Shown here piece after piece: positions 6,541 through 11,847 of a stretch of 13,257 nt of DNA (position 1 is its first letter; every line of letters starts with the position of its first letter). The DNA comes from Acholeplasma sp. GTDB taxonomy: Bacteria; Bacillota_I; Bacilli_A; Acholeplasmatales; Acholeplasmataceae. Made by a program: the position numbers and the translations under genes. The notes under the pieces are model-generated. The model was not told the origin of the DNA and did not search any database. It was given only the letters and a program-made list of their open reading frames with translations. The stretch covers positions 1 to 13,257 of the forward strand of contig DURF01000208.1 of assembly GCA_012837395.1 (NCBI GenBank). The letters are read 5' to 3'.

Positions 6541-7059
6541 CTATTCTTTTAAAGCTTCAATTATTAAAGGTAGGTATTTAGGTAAATCAGGCGGTCTACG
6601 CGCTGAAATAATATGTCCATCTCTAATTGCTTCAACATCATGCCAAATAGCACCTGCATTAGTTAAATCATCTTTAATGCCTGGTGTTGATGTTACATTA
6701 ACACCTTTTAAGACATTAGCAGAAGCAAGTACCCAACCAGCATGACATATTTGTCCAATAACTTTTTTGTTTTCATTCATATGTTTAACAAAGTCTAAGA
6801 CTTTAGGTAGTCTTCTTAAGTAATCTGGTGCCCATCCACCAGGAATTAATAAGGCATCAAAGTTTGTTATTTCAACTTTGTCAAAAGCAAGATCACTTTT
6901 TACAGTTAAACCGTATTTACCAACATAATCATGATTAGCCAGTTCACCAGCTACTAAAACGGTTGCTCCAGCTTCTCTTAAACGAAGAATTGGATACCAT
7001 AATTCTAAATCATCAAAGTCTTTACTAACAATAGTTAAAACTAATTTATCTTTAAGCAT
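6541..7059 (-). CDS. DJ-1/PfpI family protein (glutamine-amidotransferase-like fold)
   Basis: A 172-residue cytoplasmic protein of the PfpI/YhbO type, the group that holds putative intracellular proteases, deglycases and glyoxalase-like stress proteins. The nucleophile elbow is QICHAGW with C105 followed by H106; the family end motif SARRPPDLPKY is near the C-terminus. The acidic residue that assists the Cys (Glu in the FED of PfpI) is Asp16 here (FDDLEL, E19 kept). Start choice: the GTG at 7071 is part of the ribosome site AGAGGTG, and the ATG at 7059 follows it by 9 nt, so 7059 is preferred. An extended -10 promoter lies just upstream. A nitroreductase and other redox genes are adjacent, which suits a role in carbonyl or oxidative stress, by inference only. 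Confidence 0.87.
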   Translation of the reverse strand: MLKDKLVLTIVSKDFDDLELWYPILRLREAGATVLVAGELANHDYVGKYGLTVKSDLAFDKVEITNFDALLIPGGWAPDYLRRLPKVLDFVKHMNENKKVIGQICHAGWVLASANVLKGVNVTSTPGIKDDLTNAGAIWHDVEAIRDGHIISARRPPDLPKYLPLIIEALKE

Positions 7060-7082
7060 ATAATTAATCACCTCTTTAGTTA

Positions 7083-7091
7083 ATTATAACA
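7083..7091 (-). promoter_or_regulatory. Extended -10 promoter of the DJ-1/PfpI gene
   Basis: Minus strand TGTTATAAT: perfect -10 (7088-7083) with TGn. No convincing -35. Predicted start near 7076, giving a leader of under 20 nt with the ribosome site almost at its 5' end. Confidence 0.55.
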
Positions 7092-7126
7092 AATAGCTAA
7101 GTCTTGATATAACTATATACATAGAA

Positions 7127-7158
7127 TAAAAAAATAATGGAAAATAATTTCCATTATT
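7127..7158 (-). terminator. Intrinsic terminator of the nitroreductase gene
   Basis: A perfect 11-bp stem (7158-7148 with 7143-7133), 4-nt loop, and a T-run on the minus strand continuing to 7128. It begins 3 nt after the stop codon. Confidence 0.85.
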
Positions 7159-7160
7159 AA

Positions 7161-7769
7161 TTAATAATATTTAACTGCATCATCTAAACTAATTCTATAT
7201 GAATCATAGCCAGCATCTTTAGCCTTACCTAGGGATACAATTAAGATTGGTTGTAAGTTTTCATCTTCAATATTAAGCGCGCTTAATATTGTTTGTTTAT
7301 TAAATCCTGCAATTGGACATGTATCATAACCATACTCTTTAGCAACTAACATTAATTGCATTGCTAAAAGTCCTCCATCTAAATAACCTTCATTAAGAAT
7401 TCTTGCTTTATTATAATTGTTATTACGTTCTTTAATAATATCTTTTTGACGATTAGCAACTTCTTTAGGTAGGAAACCTAAATGCTCTGAATCACTAAAT
7501 ACTTTTATACCTGTTTCAAATTTATTTAAATCTGTAGCAATTATTATAAAAGCACTAGAAGTATCTAATTGTAATATATTACCAAACATATGTGGTTTAA
7601 TTTTTTCTTTCGCTTCTTTTGATTCAACAACAATCATTCTTGTTGGTTGTAAGTTCATTGACGATGGAGCTCTTAGTGCTAATTCAAGCATTTCATTTAA
7701 TTCATTTCTAGGAATTTTAAAGTTCTCATCGTAGTTACGAACTGATTTTCTATTTAAAAATATTGACAT
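7161..7769 (-). CDS. Nitroreductase-family FMN oxidoreductase
   Basis: A 202-residue flavoenzyme, the usual length for NAD(P)H-dependent nitroreductases of the NfsB/YodC type, which work as cytoplasmic homodimers. The FMN-phosphate motif RKSVRNYDE is at 7-15, the second FMN-binding block APSSMNLQPTR around 34-44, the DGGLLAMQLMLVAKEYGYDTCPIAGFN stretch in the middle of the C-terminal half, and a final SLGKAK block. It should reduce nitro compounds, quinones or similar substrates; the true substrate cannot be told. The ATG is preceded by AGGAGTG at 7 nt. It has its own extended -10 promoter, so it need not depend on the M28 gene upstream, although I see no terminator between them. Its own terminator follows directly. 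Confidence 0.9.
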   Translation of the reverse strand: MSIFLNRKSVRNYDENFKIPRNELNEMLELALRAPSSMNLQPTRMIVVESKEAKEKIKPHMFGNILQLDTSSAFIIIATDLNKFETGIKVFSDSEHLGFLPKEVANRQKDIIKERNNNYNKARILNEGYLDGGLLAMQLMLVAKEYGYDTCPIAGFNKQTILSALNIEDENLQPILIVSLGKAKDAGYDSYRISLDDAVKYY

Positions 7770-7790
7770 ATTCTCACACTCCTAAAAAGT

Positions 7791-7799
7791 ATTATAACA
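7791..7799 (-). promoter_or_regulatory. Extended -10 promoter of the nitroreductase gene
   Basis: Minus strand TGTTATAAT with perfect TATAAT (7796-7791) and TGn; no good -35. Predicted start near 7784, directly before AGGAGTG (7783-7777), so the leader is very short. Confidence 0.55.
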
Positions 7800-7826
7800 T
7801 AAGAAACTAATGGTGGTTATTAAATA

Positions 7827-9026
7827 CTAATTCTCATTATCTTTTTTAATAATATAATTATAAAATACGTTAATTGTGTGATTTATAGCCCTAAATGACA
7901 CATTTTCAATTGTATCATTTGGAGTATGATAAGCCATATTTCTATTATCATTACTCCAAGGCATCCCCATAATTGTGGTTGCTTCTACGTTTATTTTCCC
8001 AAATTCACCAGCATCAGTTCCACCAGTTAAAACTGCGATATTTTGTTTATGTGTTTTAATTCCTAAGTTGCTGGCAACTTTAATTAAATCATCAGCTAGA
8101 CTATCACTTAATTTAACAGTATTATTAATATCACTTGTTAAGAAGAATAACTCATTTTCATCATATAAACATTCAATGTTTAAAAGATAAGTTTTAGTTT
8201 CTAATAAAGCGTCTTTATGAGCTTTAACAAAAGCTCTAGCCCCTCTTAAACCTTCTTCCTCAGCATCAAACGAGGCAAAGATAATTCTTGTATGTTTTAA
8301 TTCATCTTTAGTTCCTTTTAAGTTATAAAAATGTTTTCCAAGCATAAAAGCAACCATCGTTGATGCTAGGTTATCACCAGCACCAGGGGTGGCTTTTTTG
8401 CTTCTAAAGAACCACATTTGTAAAACAAGTAGTAGACCTAGTCCAATAATACCAATTGATACATAATATAAGATATCATGTTTAACAAATATATTAACAA
8501 CCGCTAGCACCATACTCAATAAAACAAACATAATCGAACCAGTTACTCTTAGGCCGTATAATTTAGGCTGATGAATAAAGAAGTTAAAAATAGGTGCACT
8601 ATCATGATGTCCACTTATAATAATTTGTCTTTTAACTTCCGCCTTCGGTTCAATTACACCATAAACATTTCTAGCTTTTCTTTTAGGAAACAAAAAGTCA
8701 ATAATTGGTAAATATCTTATAAACTGTAAATAAAGAATTAAGACACTTACAACTGTTAAAACAACAGTTATTAATACATAACCCAATACAAATGAAACAA
8801 ACCCTAATAAATAACAAATAACTAATAAGTTAATCCAACCTAAAAATGCTCCCTTATTAATATAAAAATCTTCACTAAAAGTTTGATCAGAATATTCTTT
8901 AGCTTCTTCAAATAAATAATCAGCAGTATCAAGACTTGCTTTTGTTCCAGCAAGTCTTGGACCAAACTTCTTAATTATTTCATCGGTTTCATTTATTACA
9001 TCTTTAGTTAATTTATCTATATTCAT
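7827..9026 (-). CDS. Membrane-anchored M28 family zinc metallopeptidase
   Basis: A 399-residue protein with an M28 aminopeptidase core split by membrane segments. Expected metal ligands and catalytic residues: H140 and D142 (GHHDS), D218 (GAGDNLAST), E256 catalytic and E257 ligand (FDAEEEGLRG), E285 (NIECLYD, usually Asp) and H367 (YHTPNDT). Hydrophobic stretches lie at about 58-107 (two or three helices) and 157-207 (two helices). The second set falls between the first ligand motif and D218, inside the peptidase domain. No N-terminal signal peptide is seen, so which side of the membrane the active site faces is unclear. Peptide N-terminal hydrolysis is expected. GAGGTGGG precedes the ATG and a full promoter lies at 9049-9077. 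No terminator separates it from the nitroreductase. Confidence 0.87.
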   Translation of the reverse strand: MNIDKLTKDVINETDEIIKKFGPRLAGTKASLDTADYLFEEAKEYSDQTFSEDFYINKGAFLGWINLLVICYLLGFVSFVLGYVLITVVLTVVSVLILYLQFIRYLPIIDFLFPKRKARNVYGVIEPKAEVKRQIIISGHHDSAPIFNFFIHQPKLYGLRVTGSIMFVLLSMVLAVVNIFVKHDILYYVSIGIIGLGLLLVLQMWFFRSKKATPGAGDNLASTMVAFMLGKHFYNLKGTKDELKHTRIIFASFDAEEEGLRGARAFVKAHKDALLETKTYLLNIECLYDENELFFLTSDINNTVKLSDSLADDLIKVASNLGIKTHKQNIAVLTGGTDAGEFGKINVEATTIMGMPWSNDNRNMAYHTPNDTIENVSFRAINHTINVFYNYIIKKDNEN

Positions 9027-9048
9027 ATTCCCACCTCAATTTTCAACT

Positions 9049-9077
9049 ATTTTATCATATTTACTATCGTATAACAA
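9049..9077 (-). promoter_or_regulatory. Promoter of the M28 peptidase gene
   Basis: Minus strand: -35 TTGTTA (9077-9072), 17-bp spacer ending in TGA, -10 TAAAAT (9054-9049), that is TGATAAAAT. Predicted start near 9042, just upstream of the ribosome site at 9030-9037. Confidence 0.6.
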
Positions 9078-9279
9078 AATTAAGAAATAATTGTTGTCAT
9101 AAACTAAATAATTATCTAGTTATATAGATGAGAGAGCAACTGATAAAGACTGATTATGAGCTGTTGTTTGAGAAGAAGTTAGGGTAAGAATTATTATTGT
9201 ATACTAAAAACCAAAAGTAAACCTAGAACACTTTTCTTTTTGTAAATATGAAGTAAGTATATTAATATGTAGAACATAT

Positions 9280-9312
9280 AAAACTCTCAATATTTATTGT
9301 GTTGAGAGTTTT
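9280..9312. terminator. 11-bp inverted repeat, possible bidirectional terminator
   Basis: AAAACTCTCAA (9280-9290) pairs perfectly with TTGAGAGTTTT (9302-9312). The outer four pairs are A-T, so either strand ends in TTTT. The T-run is short on both strands, so termination may be weak. No clear gene ends here: between 9078 and 9280 I see only AT-rich sequence with a weak 19-codon ORF. Confidence 0.45.
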
Positions 9313-9367
9313 GCTCGTACCTTGCTCGTACCTTGCTCGTACCTTGCTGCCACTCTTGCTGCCACCC
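9311..9367. repeat. Tandem 11/12-bp repeat array
   Basis: Three perfect copies of TTGCTCGTACC (9311-9321, 9322-9332, 9333-9343) are followed by two 12-bp related units, TTGCTGCCACTC (9344-9355) and TTGCTGCCACCC (9356-9367). All begin TTGCT. The array is clearly richer in G+C than its surroundings and lies between the inverted repeat and the small ORF at 9384. The unit is close to one helical turn. Confidence 0.85.
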
Positions 9368-9383
9368 TGAGTTAGGATAATAA

Positions 9384-9488
9384 ATGAAATTCTATAAAAT
9401 ATTAAACATAAGAAATAGAAAATTAAACAATTTAAATTCAATTTATAATGAAAGTAATTTACACTTTAAAAATATAAACAACCAATAA
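9384..9488 (+). CDS. Small basic hypothetical protein, 34 residues
   Basis: An unrecognised short ORF (starting MKFYKILNIRNRKLNN, ending NINNQ), rich in Asn, Lys and Ile, without a hydrophobic segment. Support comes from context: TAGGA (9373-9377) lies 6 nt before the ATG, and a strong terminator starts 4 nt after the stop. No other plus-strand gene ends in this interval, so something must be transcribed into that terminator. The product may be a small protein, or the transcript may be a non-coding RNA with a chance ORF; the Asn/Lys-rich composition is what random AT-rich sequence would give. Confidence 0.35.
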   Translation: MKFYKILNIRNRKLNNLNSIYNESNLHFKNINNQ

Positions 9489-9492
9489 TTCC

Positions 9493-9527
9493 ACCGTTAA
9501 GCGACTATCTCGTTTAACGGTTTTTTT
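9493..9527 (+). terminator. Strong intrinsic terminator without a clear upstream gene
   Basis: ACCGTTAAGCGA (9493-9504) pairs with 9510-9521 (12 bp, one G-T) over a 5-nt loop and is followed by seven T. Canonical for the plus strand. The nearest plus-strand gene of normal size ends at 6415, so it implies a local small transcript. It may also shield the polymerase gene from readthrough. Confidence 0.85.
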
Positions 9528-9552
9528 AACAAAAATTATCTTTATTTTCATC

Positions 9553-9582
9553 TTGCTTTCACAGTCTTTTTACTTATATAAT
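9553..9582 (+). promoter_or_regulatory. Promoter of the Y-family polymerase operon
   Basis: -10 TATAAT at 9577-9582 with a weak -35 TTGCTT at 9553-9558 (18-bp spacer). Predicted start near 9589, just before AAAGGAAG. No Bacillus-type LexA box (CGAAC-N4-GTTCG) is visible around it. Confidence 0.5.
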
Positions 9583-9608
9583 GGAGCCACTAGAAAGGAA
9601 GTTTTAAA

Positions 9609-10886
9609 ATGAATGACTTTAAAAAGTATCAATTAAATCGTAATATACTTTGTATTGATCTAAAAGCTTTTTACGCATCCGTAGAATGCGTTTTAAGAGG
9701 TTTAGATCCTTTTAAGACTCCTTTAGTTGTTGCTGATGCGAAACGCGGTGATGGCTCAATTGTTTTAGCAGTTACTCCGTATTTAAAGTCTTTAGGTGTT
9801 AAGTCAAGATGTAGAGTGTTTGATTTACCTAAAGATATCGATATTATATATGCTAGACCTCAAATGCAAACCTATTTAGAATATACAACTAAAATAGCTG
9901 AAATATATTTAGAGTTCATTAGTGAAGAGGATTTATATATCTATTCTGTAGATGAGGCTTTTTTAGATGTTACTAATTATTTAAAATTATATAATATGAC
10001 AGACTATGAATTAGCTAGAACTATTTTAAATAAAATATATGATGATTTAAAACTAACCGCTGCATGTGGAATTGGTCCAAATATGTTACTTGCTAAGTTA
10101 TCATTAGATATAGAAGCTAAAGATAATAAAGACTTAATAGCAAGTTGGAACTATGATAATTTAAAAGAAAAGCTCCATCCGGTTACCCCACTTTCTAAAA
10201 TGTGGGGTATCGGAAGTAGAATGGAACGTAGATTAAACTTATTAGGTTTAATGAAAATAGGCGATATTGCTAATTATGATGTTAATGATTTAAAGAAAAA
10301 GTTTGGTGTGCTAGGTGAAGAACTTTATTATCATACTCATGGTATTGACATGAGTATGATAAAAGATAAAGGTTTATTAAGAAGTAAACCTAAATCATTT
10401 GGAATATCACAAGTACTTTTTAGAAACTATGACTCAAGTGAAATAACAACCATTATTTTAGAAATGGTTGATGATGTTACATCAAGATTAAGACTTGCTA
10501 GAAAAAGAGCTAAAACTGTTGCCCTTACAATTGGTTATTCGAAAGAATATGAATCAGGATTTTCAAGGCGTGTCACGCTTGAATATCCGACTCATAATGA
10601 ATCGGTTATTTATAAAACATGTCTAGATTTATTTGATTTATATTATGAAGGTTATCCAATTAGAACAGTATCAGTTAGTTTATCTAACTTTGATGAGACT
10701 AATATTCATCAATTATCAATCTTTGATGATGAAGAAGTAGAAATTGAAGAAGAGTTTAAAGTAAAAAGATCAATTGATAAAATTAAAAATAAATATGGTA
10801 AGAACGCAGTTCTTCGTGGATCATCATTAGAAGACCATTCAACTGCCAAATCCAGAAACAAACAAATCGGAGGTCACCATGTATAA
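9609..10886 (+). CDS. Y-family DNA polymerase, UvrX/YqjW type (lesion bypass)
   Basis: A 425-residue translesion polymerase. Catalytic carboxylates are intact: D17 (CIDLKAFYASVE) and D115-E116 (YSVDEAF). F21-Y22 mark the region that excludes ribonucleotides. The block GDGSIVLAVTPYLKSLGVKSRCRVFDLP is typical of the UvrX/YqjW branch rather than DinB. A helix-hairpin-helix thumb follows (WGIGSRMERRLNLLG), then the little-finger domain. A sliding-clamp motif QLSIF lies at 368-372. The C-terminus carries an acidic stretch and a basic tail. The ATG has AAAGGAAG upstream. Its end overlaps the YolD gene by 8 bases, the usual partner in Bacillota. It should copy past DNA damage at the replication fork at the cost of mutations. 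No LexA box is seen, so SOS control is not shown. Confidence 0.93.
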   Translation: MNDFKKYQLNRNILCIDLKAFYASVECVLRGLDPFKTPLVVADAKRGDGSIVLAVTPYLKSLGVKSRCRVFDLPKDIDIIYARPQMQTYLEYTTKIAEIYLEFISEEDLYIYSVDEAFLDVTNYLKLYNMTDYELARTILNKIYDDLKLTAACGIGPNMLLAKLSLDIEAKDNKDLIASWNYDNLKEKLHPVTPLSKMWGIGSRMERRLNLLGLMKIGDIANYDVNDLKKKFGVLGEELYYHTHGIDMSMIKDKGLLRSKPKSFGISQVLFRNYDSSEITTIILEMVDDVTSRLRLARKRAKTVALTIGYSKEYESGFSRRVTLEYPTHNESVIYKTCLDLFDLYYEGYPIRTVSVSLSNFDETNIHQLSIFDDEEVEIEEEFKVKRSIDKIKNKYGKNAVLRGSSLEDHSTAKSRNKQIGGHHV

Positions 10887-11208
10887 AGACAGAGGTATTA
10901 TTAAATGGGCACCATTTGATGCACTTTCTGGTCTTAATGAAATGGTTTTAGGACTAATTAATAAAAAGGGTAAAAGAGATAAACCAATACTATCAGAAGA
11001 TAAGTTAAGTGAACTAGATTTAATATTAAAAGATGCTATTAAAGATAATAATGAAATAATGATTGATTATTATTTAGATGGTTATATTAAAACTACTTAT
11101 GGAGTAATTAAAAAAATCGATGAAATAGAAAAGTTAATTCATTTAAATACAAATGAAAAGTTAAATATTAATGACATAGTTGATATGGAACTATTAAAAA
11201 ATAACTAA
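10879..11208 (+). CDS. YolD-like protein, polymerase partner
   Basis: A 109-residue cytoplasmic protein with the YolD signature DRGIIKWAPFDALSGLNEM at its N-terminus, followed by a small domain ending near YGVIKKIDEIEKLIHLN, which recalls the SH3-like region of the family. YolD-like proteins are encoded next to UvrX/YqjW-type polymerases and have been proposed to play a UmuD-like accessory part; the exact mechanism is not established. The ATG lies inside the polymerase's last codons (ATGTATAA, 8-base overlap), with GGAGG at a suitable distance, so translation is coupled. No terminator follows; the next element is the riboswitch transcript. Confidence 0.9.
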   Translation: MYKDRGIIKWAPFDALSGLNEMVLGLINKKGKRDKPILSEDKLSELDLILKDAIKDNNEIMIDYYLDGYIKTTYGVIKKIDEIEKLIHLNTNEKLNINDIVDMELLKNN

Positions 11209-11213
11209 TTAAA

Positions 11214-11222
11214 TGTTAAAAT
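11214..11222 (+). promoter_or_regulatory. Extended -10 promoter for the riboswitch transcript
   Basis: TGTTAAAAT (-10 TAAAAT at 11217-11222 with TGn) and no clear -35. A start near 11229 would coincide with the first base of the aptamer's P1 strand. Partial readthrough from the YolD gene is also possible. Confidence 0.45.
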
Positions 11223-11229
11223 ATACATA

Positions 11230-11312
11230 CCATGAAGAGAAGGCGAGAGACAAGCTCATTGACCCTTCAGCAACCTACCAAAGGCAAGGTGCTAAAGCTT
11301 GAATGATGGACG
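11230..11312 (+). promoter_or_regulatory. SAM-I-like (S-box) riboswitch aptamer, apparently lacking P4
   Basis: The SAM-I core is recognisable in order: AAGAG (11235-11239), helix P2 GAAGG/CCTTC (11239-11243 with 11264-11268), GCAACC (11270-11275), helix P3 ACCT/AGGT (11273-11276 with 11287-11290), GGTGCTAA (11288-11295) and a P1 3' strand GATGG. P1 pairs CCAT (11230-11233) with ATGG (11306-11309), only four clean pairs. Between GCTAA and P1 there are too few bases for the usual P4 hairpin. The P1 3' strand TGATGG(A)CG (11304-11312) can instead pair with CGCCATCA in the downstream terminator. This gives the classic arrangement: SAM bound, terminator formed, gene off. Confidence 0.75.
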
Positions 11313-11329
11313 AAATAAATGTATTTATT

Positions 11330-11358
11330 ACGCCATCAGTCGATGGCGTTTTCTTTTT
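11330..11358 (+). terminator. Riboswitch-controlled terminator (expression platform)
   Basis: ACGCCATC (11330-11337) pairs perfectly with GATGGCGT (11342-11349) over AGTC and is followed by TTTCTTTTT. Its 5' arm is complementary to 11304-11312 with one bulged A, forming the antiterminator. Confidence 0.85.
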
Positions 11359-11383
11359 GGAAAAACAAAAAGGAGAAAAAAAT

Positions 11384-11611
11384 ATGCGTTATATTGAAGT
11401 TTGGTTTCTTGAAGCATTTGGAAACAACGAGTTACATGTTGATCAAATAGTATATGATGGTGATAGTAATTTAGCAAAGAAAGAACTTGCTAATAGATTT
11501 ATCGGATATACATATGAACTACATAATTTAGAAGGAGGATATTATATTTGTTTCTTTCACAAAAGTGAAAAAAACAAACCAATAAAATCAAATAACGAGA
11601 AAAGAAGTTGA
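11384..11611 (+). CDS. Unknown small protein (75 residues) under SAM-riboswitch control
   Basis: I do not recognise this family. It begins MRYIEVWFLEAFG, continues with an acidic, mixed region and an aromatic YYICFFHK segment near residue 55, and ends in a Lys/Asn-rich tail. No signal peptide or clear membrane helix. The frame is open back to ATGs at 11303 and 11306, but that stretch is the riboswitch terminator and has no ribosome site. The ATG at 11384 follows AGGAGA by 7 nt, so it is the start. S-box leaders normally control methionine or SAM synthesis or transport genes, so a link to sulfur or methyl metabolism is a reasonable guess only. The last 26 bases overlap, in another frame, a winged-helix-like coding remnant, so the C-terminus may be the product of a frameshift. 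Confidence 0.65.
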   Translation: MRYIEVWFLEAFGNNELHVDQIVYDGDSNLAKKELANRFIGYTYELHNLEGGYYICFFHKSEKNKPIKSNNEKRS

Positions 11612-11726
11612 AGTATTACTTGATATTAAAGAGAGTAGAGCAAATTCTATCTTAAAAGGAAAGTTTAATAAAAAACTTTTAGTAAAAAAGGGGACCACAA
11701 TTAATTCGGTTTATAAATTAAAGTAA
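11586..11726 (+). pseudogene. Out-of-frame winged-helix domain remnant
   Basis: The frame one base ahead of the 75-residue ORF reads 46 residues starting NQITRKEVEVLLDIKES and ending TTINSVYKLK before TAA. This resembles the terminal winged-helix of bacterial ATP-binding (AlbA_2/AAA_4) and Fic-type proteins, pattern ITRKEVE-LL-hydrophobic...ILK...LLVKKG...Y-L. It has no ATG, GTG or TTG start, no ribosome site, and a stop (TAA 11583-11585) just upstream. A +1 shift near 11586-11609 would join it to the 75-residue protein, giving about 113 residues. It is either a frameshifted C-terminus or a leftover of a deleted gene. 11727-11788 shows nothing further. Confidence 0.5.
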
Positions 11727-11787
11727 GTTTAATAAGCATCATATAACCTATCTCCCACATTAGCAGTTAAAACAAGTCTTTAGAATA

Positions 11788-11827
11788 CAAAAAAGGGATT
11801 ATATTTCGTCTGAAATATAGTCCCTTT
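11788..11827 (-). terminator. Intrinsic terminator of the ABC permease gene
   Basis: A 16-bp stem with one G-T pair (11827-11812 with 11807-11792), 4-nt loop, and a T-run on the minus strand (11794-11789). It lies about 20 nt after the permease stop. Opposite-strand readthrough has an AT-rich 3' side without a T-run. Confidence 0.85.
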
Positions 11828-11847
11828 CACTATCTTTGAATTAAATA

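Noticed and set aside
9128..9187. 19-codon ORF beginning MREQLIKTDYELLF
   Set aside because: It looks somewhat protein-like but has no ribosome site and is too short to support; chance or a relic.
9311..9370. Possible minus-strand T-box antiterminator (AGGGTGGC... followed by a hairpin ending in TTTT)
   Set aside because: The ACCGCG half of the T-box core is absent, no Stem I or specifier loop is visible upstream on that strand, and the tandem repeat explains the sequence better.
9299..9370. Leu-rich reading frame from a GTG through the tandem repeats
   Set aside because: No ribosome site; it is produced by the repeat sequence itself.
11303..11383. Upstream in-frame extension of the 75-residue protein (start at 11303 or 11306)
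   Set aside because: These bases are the P1 strand, antiterminator and terminator of the riboswitch and lack a ribosome site; ATG 11384 has AGGAGA.
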